Shown here in pieces: positions 12,620 to 23,974 of a stretch of DNA of 64,000 nt. This stretch comes from Brasenia schreberi (taxonomy: Eukaryota; Streptophyta; Magnoliopsida; Nymphaeales; Cabombaceae): contig JAYKKT010000064.1 of assembly GCA_036023115.1 (NCBI GenBank), positions 3,339,501-3,403,500 of the forward strand, read 5' to 3'. The position numbers were made by a program, and so were the translations under genes. Below the pieces are notes generated by a model. The model saw only the letters and a program-made list of their open reading frames with translations. It searched no databases and was not told the DNA's origin. Each line of letters starts with the position of its first letter. The first letter of the stretch is position 1.

Positions 12620-13110
12620 CCCAGTATAAACCCTGGGGCTAAACCTGTCCGGTTCCACCAAGACCTGGAACCGGAACCAAACCAGCCATCTCCGGGCCTG
12701 GATCTGGTTCTGCTTCATCCCAGGTCCATTTCCATGTTGGTTTCAGTTTCCAAGTGGGTGGGGCGGAGGGGGGGTCTGGCTGGGTAGGCCGCATTTTACT
12801 GTCAATAAGCTAGCTGAAGACAAACCCAGAGCACTAGCTCAACTGGTAGAGCTCTCTGACTTCTCCACTATAGGTGGAGAGTTTGATTCCCCGAAGGGTG
12901 CATCGGCCTTCCTTTTATAACGAAAATTAAAAAAGAAAAAGCTGAAGATCAAGTCTGCTTATCGGTTCTAATTACGTTTCTAAAATAATTGGTTTCAAGT
13001 CGGTTCTGATTTGAGTTCAAAACCGTTTGGAATTGGTAATTTTATGGAAAAAATTATGAATTATAGAAAAATAAAAAAACCCAAACCACCGATTTCGATT
13101 TGAGGAGGCG
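12620..13110. repeat. AACCGG-rich repeat holding a SINE-like copy
   Basis: CTGTCCGGTTCCACC and GGAACCGGAACCAAACC words mark the left part. After the SINE-like unit at 12826-12925, GGTTTCAAGTCGGTTCTG continues the pattern. The SINE-like unit therefore seems inserted in the older repeat. Confidence 0.4.
12826..12925 (+). repeat. tRNA-derived SINE-like repeat, best A/B boxes
   Basis: TAGCTCAACTGGTAGAGC fits a tRNA D-arm and A box. GGTGGAGAGTTTGATTCCCC follows at the B-box position. A GGTGCATCGGCCTTCC tail replaces an acceptor stem, so it is not a working tRNA gene. The copy at 19676 has the same CAACTGGCAGAGCTC head. Confidence 0.65.
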
Positions 13111-13222
13111 CTTCATGCGTCGGCACCAGGGAAAACCTTAAGGACCTACTGTGCATGGCATCACTGCCCAATTGATGCCACCATCCAGTCAACATTTTTA
13201 CCTTCCCAGCTCGTGCCTAGTT

Positions 13223-13460
13223 GGATGTTTAGAGAGGTAGAGTGTCGGCTTCGACCACCTGTCAGACAGGATGCCTTGCTCCGAACACTAACCTGCTTAA
13301 ATACAGTCTGTAAGTAAACAAACACGAGTGCGTGCCATAATAACAAAGACTTTCTTGAATGCATGTTTGAATTGTTTAACTTAGCTGGTCTGCGTCATCG
13401 AAAACGCTATTCTATTTGCTACTTGGATATTGTTTTTAACGAACGATTTGTGGGGAGTTC
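13223..13460. repeat. OMT upstream module, copy 1
   Basis: It contains GATGTTTAGAGAGGTAGAGTGTCGGCTTC, then GAATGCATGTTTGAATTG, CGAAAACGCTATTCTATTTGC and GATATTGTTTTTAACGAAC. The same words in the same order occur at about 19820-20040 and 25085-25420, and in part at 18225-18400, always upstream of an OMT copy. It belongs to the duplicated unit. Confidence 0.7.
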
Positions 13461-13545
13461 GACTCCGAGGGTGTGTGTTAGGACTCCATGCGTGTGCGCG
13501 TGCGTGGCTTCGACCTCCTCTTGTAGCCAAAAGAAAAGAAAAGAC
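13440..13545 (+). repeat. SINE-like repeat upstream of OMT1
   Basis: GGGGAGTTCGACTCCGAGG and GTGGCTTCGACCTCCTCTTGTAGCC match the B-box and tail of the family. It is placed inside or next to the OMT upstream module. Confidence 0.55.
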
Positions 13546-13755
13546 ATCTAATGCAGCGAAGCCAAATTTAACCGTTACTGATATCGTCAACCTCTGCTAA
13601 ATCTCACATTTAATGAATGTCTATAAAAGCTGAAAAATCTGTAGATACTTTCACTAAATCATTCATTGGGTTGAACGGCACATGATCATATATAGTCGAT
13701 CTGCTCACCGCACTGGGTGTTGGCTTTGAGAGGCGAAGCTTGTAAGGACGTAATC

Positions 13756-15683
13756 ATGGAGAGAGAACTCGATCAGACGGAGGAATTTTACACCATCCTG
13801 CAGTCCGTAGTCACGTTGAAGGCTCTAAGATGCGCGGTGGAGCTCGGCATAGCCGATATCATTCACGAAATCGGTCATCCGGCCTCCCTCGATGAGATCG
13901 CGACCTCCCCTTCCCTGTCGAACTCCACGGATGCCGGGCTCCTCAGCCGGATCATGCGCTTTCTGGCAAGCCGAAACGTCTTCCGGAAGGTCGATGACGA
14001 GCGCTACGCTCTAACGCCGCTGTCCCGGTTTTTGATCGCCGGAAGCGAGCTCGACGCTCGCGCGCTCGTCTTTCTCCACGACGCGGCTGCGTTTGAGAGT
14101 GCTTGGAGCGGCATGGCTGAATACGTGCGGTCCGGCGGAGGAAAAGGCGGTGGCAGTTCTGCATTCTCGCTGAAGAACGACGGTGAGCAGCTCCATGCAC
14201 GGTTGGCGCGGTCACCGGTCGAGTTGAAGATCTTCCACGACGCCATGGCTGCAAACTCCCGGATCGTCGCGTCGGCGGTGATCAAAGGGTGCGGTGATGC
14301 GTTTGAAGGGATAAAGTCTGTGGTGGACGTCGGTGGTGGCACCGGCACGGCCATTAGAGCCATAGCCGACGCGTTCCCGCACCTGAAATGCACGCTTTTC
14401 GATCTACCTAGCGTCGTAGAGAAGATCCCGTTGCAGCATGAACGCGTGGCCGTGGTAGCCGGGAATGTGTTCGAGTCGGTCATTCCTTCGGCCGATGCCG
14501 TTCTTCTCATGGTCAGTAACTATATCATCACTTAAGTTCTATACACTTCCTCTGTCTCTTTCTAAAATAAATGCATCTTTCCTTTTCTCTCTGCAAGTTA
14601 GAATTAGGCAGAGCCGCCATGAACGCACTCCACATAGACATCTCAACTCACCCCCAACAGCAGCTACTGATCTGCTACCATTACACCAATGCCAAGGTTG
14701 TGTCGTGTTATATTTACATGTAAACTTAATATTGAAGCAAAACCATGCATCCTCGGATCGACTATCTGAACTTTTGGCGGAAATTATGCTCCAGATTTTC
14801 TCATATTTGCCTTCTTTTAACATAAATAACCAACATTATGCTTTTTATTTTCCTATAAAGACTTTGAGGCCCTCTTCTTGCCCTTAGATTCCCATCTATA
14901 ATGGCCACACATTCTCATTAAAGCTTCATTTGGGCCTTCGGCGCCTCTCCAAGCACGCCAACCACCTTTAGCATGCATTTATTATTTTATCTTCTATTAG
15001 TATTCTAATTATTTTTTAAATAACCATGTTATTGAGTCATCGTACTGTTTATCACAATGATCCACCTAACATCTACATATATTTCTGCCATTGAGATCTT
15101 TGCAAATGTTGATGATTTATAGCCATAACTCACCATCATAATGCATGTCTCAATTATTTGTCTCATCTTGATGAAACATCAATTGACCCATGCACGTGAT
15201 ATATAAAAAAAGGATTGTTGTAGTTCTAGTCTCTCCATGGAGGCAATACCCACCATAGAAACGTAAGTTGTTTGATCAAGAGATAAAAGAAAAACCAGGT
15301 TTCAGAATTAAGACAAACCAGACAAGATAAATAAGAAAAGGATTGTTGCAGTTCTAGTTTGATATATAACACTCGTTCGGAGATTGCAGAATGTTCTTCA
15401 TGATTGGTCGGATGAGGAGTGCGTGAAGATACTGAACAAGTGCAAGGAGGCAATACCAATAGGAGGGAAGGTGATCATCGTGGATGGAGTGATCGACGAA
15501 CAAAACCCGGAAGGTGAATTCGAGAGGTCTAAGTTAGCTTTCGACTTGATCATCATGATGAACATGGGCGGCATCATAAGAACTGTGAAGGAATGGCAGA
15601 AGCTTCTCGCCGACGCCGGCTTTATCCGCCATACAATCACTCATGTTTCCGCGGTACAATCCGTCATTCAGGCGTTCCCTTAG
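13756..15683 (+). CDS. Plant class II O-methyltransferase, intact copy 1
   Basis: It transfers a methyl group from S-adenosylmethionine to a hydroxyl of a small phenolic or related molecule; the substrate cannot be read from sequence. Exons are 13756-14511 and 15390-15683, giving 349 residues, normal for the family. Residues 10-110 are the dimerisation region. The SAM-binding motif VDVGGGTG is at 190-197, LFDLPSVV follows at 214-221, and the catalytic His is in HDW at 256-258. The intron sits just before the HDW block, in line with plant OMT genes. The start is the first in-frame ATG. A TATAAAAG box lies near 13622. GGIIRT replaces the more usual GKERT-like stretch near the C terminus. Its exon 2 differs from that of the second intact copy at about 17 of 97 residues. 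Confidence 0.93.
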
Positions 15684-16302
15684 TTATCAGTCCGTCTTCG
15701 GCCTGCGATCGTGTCAGGTGGATAATTGTGTGTCCGTTTAGTAGCTTTCTTTTCCTTTCCAGTGTCTTGCTATTAGGAGGACAAGCTTGAAATAGAAACA
15801 TATATACATATATATTTATATATATATGTATATATAAAGAGAAGCGCCTGTCTATTTTAGTGCTAGAAATAAATGGATATATGTTATCCCAATGAGAAAC
15901 TCATGTTTATGTGTGTGTGCGCTCTTTTTTGAAACTCGTGCATGTGTGTGTGCGCGCTCTTTTCTTTAGCAACTCGCAATGAAGGCGATCGTTTTGATGA
16001 TGTACAACTGTTCGTTAGATGGCATTGCTGGCTTTTGGTTTATTTGGATACTAAATATATTTTATATTTTTAAAGTAAGAGGTAAACTATGGCTCTAGGA
16101 TCCTTATTAGATCTCATGATCTTCGATTCTAAGAGTATATATATATGTTAGTATGATTATATCATAATATATCAAAACAAATATGAATCATCTATCTATC
16201 CAACACATTATATGGTTAAGAATTATCAATCATCAATCTATCTATCTCAGATTTGTTTGAATATACTAGGCGTAAAGTACTGGCTTCACCTGTCGGTAAG
16301 AC

Positions 16303-16537
16303 GGGATGCCTTACTGCAAATGCATTTTTCATAACAAAGGCTATTATTTCAAATGAATCCCACTTTCCCCTTTTATACAACCAAGAAGGACCTATCAGGA
16401 ACTTAGGTCATCCAAGTTACGGGATGCCTAACTGCAAATGCATTTTTCATAACAAAGGCTATTATTTCAAATGAATCCCACTTTCCCCTTTTATACAACA
16501 AAGAAGGACCAGTCAGAACTTGGGTCATCCAAGTTAT
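16303..16537. repeat. Tandem duplication, about 118-base unit, two copies
   Basis: Unit 1 (16303-16420) and unit 2 (16421-16537) both run from GGGATGCC through CAAATGCATTTTTCATAACA and TTTCAAATGAATCCCACTTT to TCCAAGTTA. Only a few bases differ, so the duplication is fairly recent. The left edge joins words of the OMT upstream module (GGCTTCACCTGTCGGTAAGACGG). Confidence 0.9.
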
Positions 16538-17254
16538 TTCTTCACCATGGTGACAACAAGGAAGATAGTCCACACTAGAGCATAGGGTTGACAAAAATCA
16601 AGTTAAGCATGGATGTATTCAAAATGAATTTATAAATTATGAATGTCGATAAGTTGAAAATCTGAAAAACCACGAAAGTGTTAGCAAACTAAACAGCAAG
16701 AAAAGTGATAAGCTCTGATCATGAGCATAACATTTATGATTTCCTCAAAATTCCAAGAAACAATGATAGTTAGATTCAAATGTATTAGTTTTATACAGTA
16801 CAAATCCATAAAGATGCTTCTAGAAGCAAATTTCACTAAAAATGCCGTAGTAACAAAACATGACAAAAGTTGCAGAAAATTCAAAGGCACTTCCATTAAA
16901 AAAGCAACACAAATTACAAAGTGCTCAAAAAAATAATAAACTACTCTGCTAAAAAGTGTCGATATCAAAAAATTAAGGGGAATACATGATAAATTCTAAA
17001 AGGTCTCACTTTTTATGACAATACATTCTAAAACATAGTAATGAAAGATCAAGTACATGAGTAGAGGACCTTCAATTGGGCCCAACACCATTAGATTCCA
17101 ACAAAACTCGATAGGAGAGACAAGGGTGTATCTCTAGCAAGACGACGACGAGGTATAGGAGCAATGGGTGAGAGAAAAAGAAAGAGAGAGGGGTTTAATG
17201 ATAGGGAGGGAGAGAGAAAGAGAGAGTGAGATGGAGTTTTTCTCCGTTTAAAGA

Positions 17255-17340
17255 AGAGGCCGAACCCTACACTCACACATGCACCTTCTAGGAATCAAAC
17301 TCCTCCTCAGCAACAATGGTGCTAGAGCACCCTGCTAACT
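17255..17340 (-). repeat. SINE-like fragment, - strand
   Basis: On the minus strand: GTTAGCAGGGTGCTCTAGCACC, then GAGGAGTTTGATTCCTAG and GGTGCATGTGTG, with a GGCCTC tail. This matches the family layout of 12826-12925. Confidence 0.5.
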
Positions 17341-18038
17341 CTCTCAGTGCGAGATGGAGTTTTAGCACAAGAATTTTTGCAGAGAAATTTCTCTGTGGAG
17401 AAGTTTCGTGGCTTAGCAAAATAAGGTTAGCAGAACCCTAGCCAAAGGACCAGCATCCTAGATGATGAGGGCCATGCAATAAAAGGCATGTGTTTTACCG
17501 TAGTCTTTGATCCAAATTTAGTGATAAGGGTTTCAACCGATGCCATTTTCTGCTCGACCCTCACCTTAAGTCATATTTCTACTAGTTTGTGTATGTGGTT
17601 ATGCTTTGTTTAGAATGCATAAGAAAAATAAGAGGTCAAGTAGGAATCCAAGATCTTGATTAGATAAGATGATCTTCAATTTTAAGAGTTCATGCAATCT
17701 TAGTAAGATCTTCAACCTCGATTAACATAGAGAGGACTTGGTATTGGCATATACTCACACGATTCCATTTTAGTGTACACATTGATGAGATTTGTTTCGA
17801 TATGCTAACATATAATCATCCTATTATATATTAGATTTCATATATATATATAAACCAGATAATGTCTAGTTTTGACATGTTCACTCCTATATGTCTTTGG
17901 GTTGTATGAGTGTAATTTATAATTTTTTGGAGGTTTTAAAAAAGTATAAAGATATTATTATTACACTCTGCCATTCAAAATAATAGATGGACATGAGTGA
18001 ACAATGTCAGTAGTACACAAGATCCAATCAATCTCTTT

Positions 18039-18039
<1 letters not shown>

Positions 18040-18125
<86 letters not shown>
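18040..18125. repeat. Compound (TA)n(GA)n microsatellite
   Basis: About 27 TA units run directly into about 15 GA units. It lies upstream of the truncated OMT promoter copy. Confidence 0.95.
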
Positions 18126-18134
<9 letters not shown>

Positions 18135-18224
18135 CGGGGGAGGGGGGTTCATGCTTCACAGCTAAGGAAAAAATTAAAGACCTATTGTGAATAGCACATT
18201 ATTGTGTCGAAAAGGCGTCACCCT

Positions 18225-18655
18225 TGTGCAGGTTGGATGTTTAGAGAGGTAGATTGTCGGCTTCAGCTACCAGTCGAACGGGATAAGCAAACCGAGTACA
18301 TACAGAACTGTATTATATCCTTGAACACATAAAAGGAAGAAGATCACAGAGAAAAATCAAACTTCAGTTTGCTTGCAGGCGTGTTTGAATATTGTTTTCC
18401 CAATGATGAGACAAAGGAGGGTGAAAGGTTGGGCATGGTAAATCTCGATCATAAATGAAGCAGAAACATGGTGAGAGTGTGATAAACATGCAGTGGATCA
18501 GATCATGAAATTTGTCATGTGGACAGGTTGCTGGTTGTGTCTTATATAAACCAAGCCCCGATCAGACGGTCAAGATCATCTATCAATCTGCTGCGTGTAC
18601 AATAAGTTAGCCATGGCAGGAGCAAGAAGAGAAGCGACCATGTCAAAGGCATGCT
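18225..18655 (+). pseudogene. Truncated OMT copy: promoter and first codons only
   Basis: It keeps part of the upstream module, the core promoter (TATAAA at 18545-18550 followed by CCAAGCCCCGATCAGACGG) and an ATG at 18613 opening MAGARREATMSK, all closely matching the intact gene at 20469. Similarity stops about 12 codons in. What follows is the left arm of the inverted repeat instead of the OMT body. A promoter without a gene could still be transcribed. Confidence 0.85.
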
Positions 18656-18789
18656 CCCTTAGAACTTGTTGCATGTGATAATCGGGCTATTTATAAACAT
18701 TGGATATTAGGAAGTTGTTTGCACTTATAAACATTGTATTACAAGTAAATTTTATCCCAAAAGGCAATGCATGAACAATATTGTTCTGT

Positions 18790-19500
18790 AAGTTGTGTAT
18801 CACACAATTCATCCCTCACCCTTGTTTTGACATTTCCCAATAATTTAAGCTTAATTCCAAGAATCTAAGAGCTTAAGACCCCGTCTCATGTATTCTCTAC
18901 TTGAATCACTTTAGAAGTATTTCTTTCTAAAGTTTGGGTTCATAGACAGCCCATTTAATTCGGTTCTTTTGGTTTGTTTAAAGCCCTTTAATTCGCGTGA
19001 CTGTCATCCAGTTTGCTGCCTCTGTTCTGCATGGAGGAGTGGCCAGGTTGAATTGATTCAGTTGCAAAACTGATAACATCTCCAACATAATGTATGAAAT
19101 CAATAAGGCTAATGAAACTCTGTGTGGCCGCTGTGTCGAATACCCTGTGAGGCAGAGCTACTCCGATCAAGGTGGATGAATGAAGTGTGCTGCACTTCAC
19201 AAGTTCTGATAATTTCGAATTCTAGCGCTCTGAGTGTGACAGGAATCATTTCTTAATACATCTTTCCAACATCATTTTCTCACAAAAATAAATTTGCTGT
19301 TACAGAATTAATGCCTTTTGTTTTATAAATTTGTCGTGTTGAGTCCATCCAGAGGGCACGGATCATCTCAGACCAGCTTGCACCATGGTCAAATGATAGG
19401 ATCACGATATGGTTTTAGGAATATAAGTTATGAAGATGGTAAGAGACGTCTTAAAAAGCCTGGAACTATTGGTACCATAAGTATCATCGAGAAATTGTTT
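18790..19500. repeat. Left arm of long inverted repeat flanking OMT copy 2
   Basis: This sequence reappears in reverse complement at about 22375-23230. Matched blocks in mirror order are: TTGACATTTCCCAATAATTTAAGC with its partner near 23190, CTCATGTATTCTC near 23130, GGTTTGTTTAAAGCCC near 22825, the CATCTTTCCAACAT region near 22490, and TGTTGAGTCCATCCAGAG near 22420. The arms differ by small indels. A minus-strand open frame (18988-19200) has no family I know. Confidence 0.85.
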
Positions 19501-19675
19501 CGGTAACATCGATTTTTACTACTGAGCTATGCCCCAAAGCCGTCACCAAAAGTTCAAAACATAATAATTTCAGCAATCGCCAAACAGTGGCAAATATTTG
19601 TGCGTGTGCGTGCCCGCGTGCGCGTGGCTAATACAAGACAAATATTTATAAGACAAATACTTATAAGCGCACACA

Positions 19676-19760
19676 CAGAGATCAACTGGAACTGGCAGAG
19701 CTCTTACACTTCCCCGCTACAGGTGGGACTTCGATTCGATGAGAAAACCACTCCAAACTT
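19676..19760 (+). repeat. SINE-like repeat upstream of OMT copy 2
   Basis: CAACTGGAACTGGCAGAGCTC and CTACAGGTGGGACTTCGATTCG match the A-box and B-box halves of the 12826 copy. It lies just before the OMT upstream module at 19820-20040. Confidence 0.5.
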
Positions 19761-19819
19761 GACATTCTCGTCGCAACACACACTGTGTGCTTGCGTGTGG
19801 CTAATACAAGAGGGATGGG

Positions 19820-20040
19820 CAAACAGAGTACGTACACAACTGTTAATGAACAGAGAAAAAGAAGAAGAAGAGAGAGAAGTTAAACTTCAGTTTTCTTGCA
19901 TGCATGTTTGAATAAGTTAGCTGGAAATTTTGCTATTCTATTTGTCACTTGATACTGTTTCCCACGAATTAATTTGATTGGCACCCCAGACCCCTTTCCA
20001 AGAATGACGCACGAGTGTTGCTCAGAACGGCTAAGCATTT
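19820..20040. repeat. OMT upstream module, copy upstream of OMT 2
   Basis: GTTAAACTTCAGTTTTCTTGCATGCATGTTTGAATAAGTTAGCTGG and GCTATTCTATTTGTCACTTG repeat the words of the modules at 13223 and 25085. A purine-rich GAAGAAGAAGAGAGAG stretch sits where the 25-kb copy has its long GA tract. Confidence 0.7.
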
Positions 20041-20400
20041 AAGTTTTATTTGAATTTCTTTATCAATGTATCACTTATTTAATAAACCGCTCCAGGCCTG
20101 TCACACCAAGTTGGACAGCTGTTCGTCAAATGGTATTACACACGTAAAATAAGAGCTTAATGCCTCGCATTTTTAATCTAACACACAGCATGCACCTCTC
20201 AGCGAATCGAAGTCTCACCTGTAGCGGAGTAGAGTACAAGAGCCCAGACAGTTCAACTGGTGAGATGAGACAAAGGAGACTGAAAGGATGATGGTAAATC
20301 TCTATCGGAGAGGAAACAGAAACATGGTGAAAGTGGGATAAACATGCAATGGAGCAGATCATTACATGCGTCATGTGGACTGGTTGTTGGTTGTGTATTA

Positions 20401-20406
20401 TATAAA
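20401..20406 (+). promoter_or_regulatory. TATA box of OMT copy 2
   Basis: TATAAA followed by CCAAGCCCCGATCAGACG lies 63 bases before the chosen ATG. The same box and context are kept at 18545 and 25761 and, in altered form, near 35835, which supports it as the family core promoter. Confidence 0.75.
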
Positions 20407-20468
20407 CCAAGCCCCGATCAGACGATCAAGATCATCTATCAATCTGCTGCGTGTACAATAAGTTAGCC

Positions 20469-21933
20469 ATGGCGGGACCAAGAAGAGAAGTGACCATGTC
20501 CAGTGAGACGGGGAAGGCTGAGTTCTACACACTCTTGCAGTCCCTGGTCACGTTGAAGGCGCTGAGGTGCGCGGTGGAGCTAGGCATAGCTGATATCCTT
20601 AATGAGATCGGTCGGCCTGCTGCTGTTAATGAGATCGCGACGTCTTCTTCCTTGGCTCCCGGCGTCGACGTCGGCCGCCTCAACCGGATCATGCGTTTCC
20701 TAACGAGCAGAAACGTCTTCCAAAAAGTCGACGGTGACCGGTATGCTCTCACGCCATTGTCCCAGTTTCTCATCTCCGGCAGCGAGCTAGACGCTCGTGC
20801 GCTCGTACTTCTCAACGATTTGCCGGCGTTCAATCACGCTTGGAGCGGCTTGGCCGAATACGTCCTATCCACCGATGGAGGCAGCCGTGGCCGGTCCTTG
20901 TTCGCGCTGAAGCATGAAGGCGAGCCTCTCCACACGCGCTTGTCGCGGTCTCCCACGGAGTTCAAGATTTTCCACGACGCCATGACTGCTAACTCTCGCA
21001 TCGTCACGTCAGCGGTGATCGAAGGGTGCGACGATGCGTTCCAAGGGTTAACCTCCTTGGTGGACGTCGGCGGTGGCACTGGCGCAGCTGTTAGAGCCAT
21101 AGCCGACGCGTTCCCGAACCTGAAATGCACCCTTTTTGACCTGCCAAGCGTCGTAGCGAAGATCACGGTGCAGCATGAGCGCGTCACCTTGGTGTCCGGG
21201 AATATGTACGACTCTGTCATTCCTTCGGCGGATGCCGTTCTTTTAATGGTATGTGATTTTCAAGAACCTAGAGATTGATTTTCTTTCAAAGTTTTTGATT
21301 CATGATATGTACTACGGATGAACACGAGTCAAAGTGAAGCGAACACTGGCTGCTCGTGTTTAGCTTCGTCTTTCATATGCCTGTGTTAAGTTGAAGATGT
21401 TGTGAGTTGGTTGTTATTTCATAGATAGGTCATGACTCGTTTGAACTCTATCTGAACTCTGTTAAACTCGTCTTCTTAGATCGGTCCAAAACAATATACC
21501 AGTGTTTCCTAGAGAAATATGAAACTTATACAAGTTTAGGATAAGATAAATAGTTACAGATTTTTTTCTGAGATTCAGTAGCAGGAGACGGATAGACTTG
21601 AAACAGTTCTAATTTGGTTACGTTGATTTGGGAATACAGAATGTCCTTCACGACTGGTCGGATGAGGAGTGTGTCAAGATACTGAACAAGTGTAAGGAAG
21701 CGATACCGGAAGGAGGGAAGGTGATCATCGTGGACGGGGTGATTGACGAAGAGAACCCCGAAAGTGAATTCCAGCGTACCATCTTGGGTTTGGACTTGGT
21801 CCTTATGATGGCCATGGGCGGAATCATAAGAACTGTGAGAGAATGGCAGAAGGTTCTTGGTGACGCAGGCTTCAGCCGCCATACAATTACCCACATCTCC
21901 GCCCAGCAATCCGTCATTCAGGCCTTCCCTTAA
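20469..21933 (+). CDS. Plant class II O-methyltransferase, intact copy 2
   Basis: This is a SAM-dependent O-methyltransferase, paralogous to the gene at 13756; the substrate is not predictable. Exons are 20469-21248 and 21640-21933, giving 357 residues. The fold order is normal: N-terminal dimerisation part, LVDVGGGTG SAM motif near residue 200, LFDLPSVV, HDW with the catalytic His at about 264, then VIIVDGVIDEE. ATG 20469 lies in a strong context (GCCATGG); a second ATG at 20496 is possible. The intron is short (391 bases) compared with 878 in copy 1, where extra sequence entered. The gene lies between two arms of an inverted repeat and has its own conserved TATA promoter, so it is probably expressed. 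Confidence 0.94.
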
Positions 21934-22374
21934 GCAGCAGTTGTCTTCTCGTTATGTTAAGCATGGCCTGAAATTGTGGGACAGAGAATCCTAGTCTCTC
22001 TGTTATTTTTTCTGCATGTGGGTGTTTGTTTCTCGTTAGGAGAGGAAGAAGTTCAGAGTTGGGTAGCAACTGATGAATCAAATAAATGATGGGAAGGGGA
22101 TTCTTCTTCCTTCTTCTCACTTTTTTTCTGTGCTACTTGCAAGTCAGTCGCTTCAAAGAAATAAAATTGCATTGGGGTGATCAACCCACCGAAATTCAGA
22201 AAATAAAATTAAAAGCTTCATACGCGGTGGAGTATATAATTAATTCGCTAGCTACTATACATGTGTTTTGTAATATATATAGATGGATTTTGTTAAGCAC
22301 ATAAAATAAGTGATAATTGTATACAACACAAGAAATTCCATTTTATGCAACCTACTTGTCAACACAGAAAAGTT

Positions 22375-23230
22375 TTCTCCATGATACTTATGGGTACCAA
22401 TGGTTCCACGCTCTCTGGATGGACTCAACACGATAAATTTATAAAACAGAAGGCATTGATTCTGTAATATCAAATTTATTTTTTTTAAGAAATGTTGTTC
22501 GAAAGATGTACTAAGAAATGGTTCCCATCACACTCAGATCGTTAGAATTGGAAATTATCAAAACTTGTTGAACTCCAAAACACTGCATTCATCCACTTTC
22601 ATTGGTTCCTCACACGGTATTGGATACAGCGGCCACAATGTCCTCTGTACAAATTAAAGGCAAGAAAACTATTAATTTTCATAATAAGTGAAACGTTTCT
22701 CTTGAACATCTCGTACTTGACTCGATACTTTTTAAAACGATATGGTGCAGGTTGGTGGGGATTTGTTTTCAACTATTGCATGTGAATCCAAGTACCATCA
22801 TCATACGAAACTATACTTGTTTAAAGGGCTTTAAACAAACCCAAGGAATCGAATTAATTGGCTGTCTATGAACTGGTAACCAACTCAGCCTTTCACTTGA
22901 AACCTAAATTCGTTAAAAGATTGGATAATTTCCTTGCACATGAGTCCCGGACTTAACCTTCATACACACTTTGTCACAGTACAGTTCACTTCAGATGTAC
23001 CCGAAAAAATTGAATGAATGAGGATTCCTTTTCCCTCTTGAAAAAGATGGGGTTAGGACAGTGTAAACACCGAACATTTTTCATGGAAAAAAATTAATTT
23101 CATATAGATACTTCTAAAATGATCCAAGCTGAGAATACATGAGATGGGGTCTTAAGATCATAGATTCTTGGAAGTTAAGCTTAGATTATTGGGAAATGTC
23201 AAACAAGGAAGGGATGAATTACGTGATACA
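22375..23230. repeat. Right arm of inverted repeat; shared with 34.4 kb
   Basis: It is the reverse complement of 18790-19500 in blocks. Its 22680-22960 part also recurs in direct orientation at about 34400-34990 (GTGAAACGTTTCTCTTGAACATCTCG; GGGCTTTAAACAAACCCAAGGAA). The direct pair lies downstream of an OMT copy each time, so this is the ancestral downstream flank of the duplicated unit. Confidence 0.8.
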
Positions 23231-23514
23231 AGTTACACTACATTGTTGGCTATATGGATTTTTTGTTTTCATAGACCTTGATCATGTACCATGCATTTTT
23301 ATAAATATCATCTGCAAGTCCTTCATCTTGGCTTCAAAGTGCTGGATCACTTAATAAGGAAAATGAGATCACCACTCTGATCCAATGCACTAGAGTGCAC
23401 CATTAATTTGCGAATTGCACTTTACTATGAGAAGATACTTAAACAACGACGATAGGGGAAAACGATACAGCGTGGTGGAAAATAGTCCTGAACAGTTAGA
23501 CGGCAAGGACAGTA

Positions 23515-23974
<460 letters not shown>

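Larger units (their letters stand above)
15684..18400. other. Gene-poor stretch after OMT copy 1
   Basis: No gene is recognised. It holds short TA and GT tracts (15800-15960), a 118-base tandem duplication (16303-16537), a GA-rich patch near 17160-17230, a minus-strand SINE-like fragment near 17255-17340 and the microsatellite at 18040-18125. Confidence 0.6.

Noticed and set aside
12832..12900. tRNA gene candidate (A and B boxes)
   Set aside because: No acceptor stem closes and the 3' side runs into the SINE-type tail. The same sequence recurs in altered forms elsewhere.
13952..14510. Long antisense open frames (100 and 168 codons) over OMT copy 1
   Set aside because: They mirror GC-rich OMT exon 1; the plus frame carries all the family motifs. 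The same holds for 20834-21220 and 21526-21909.
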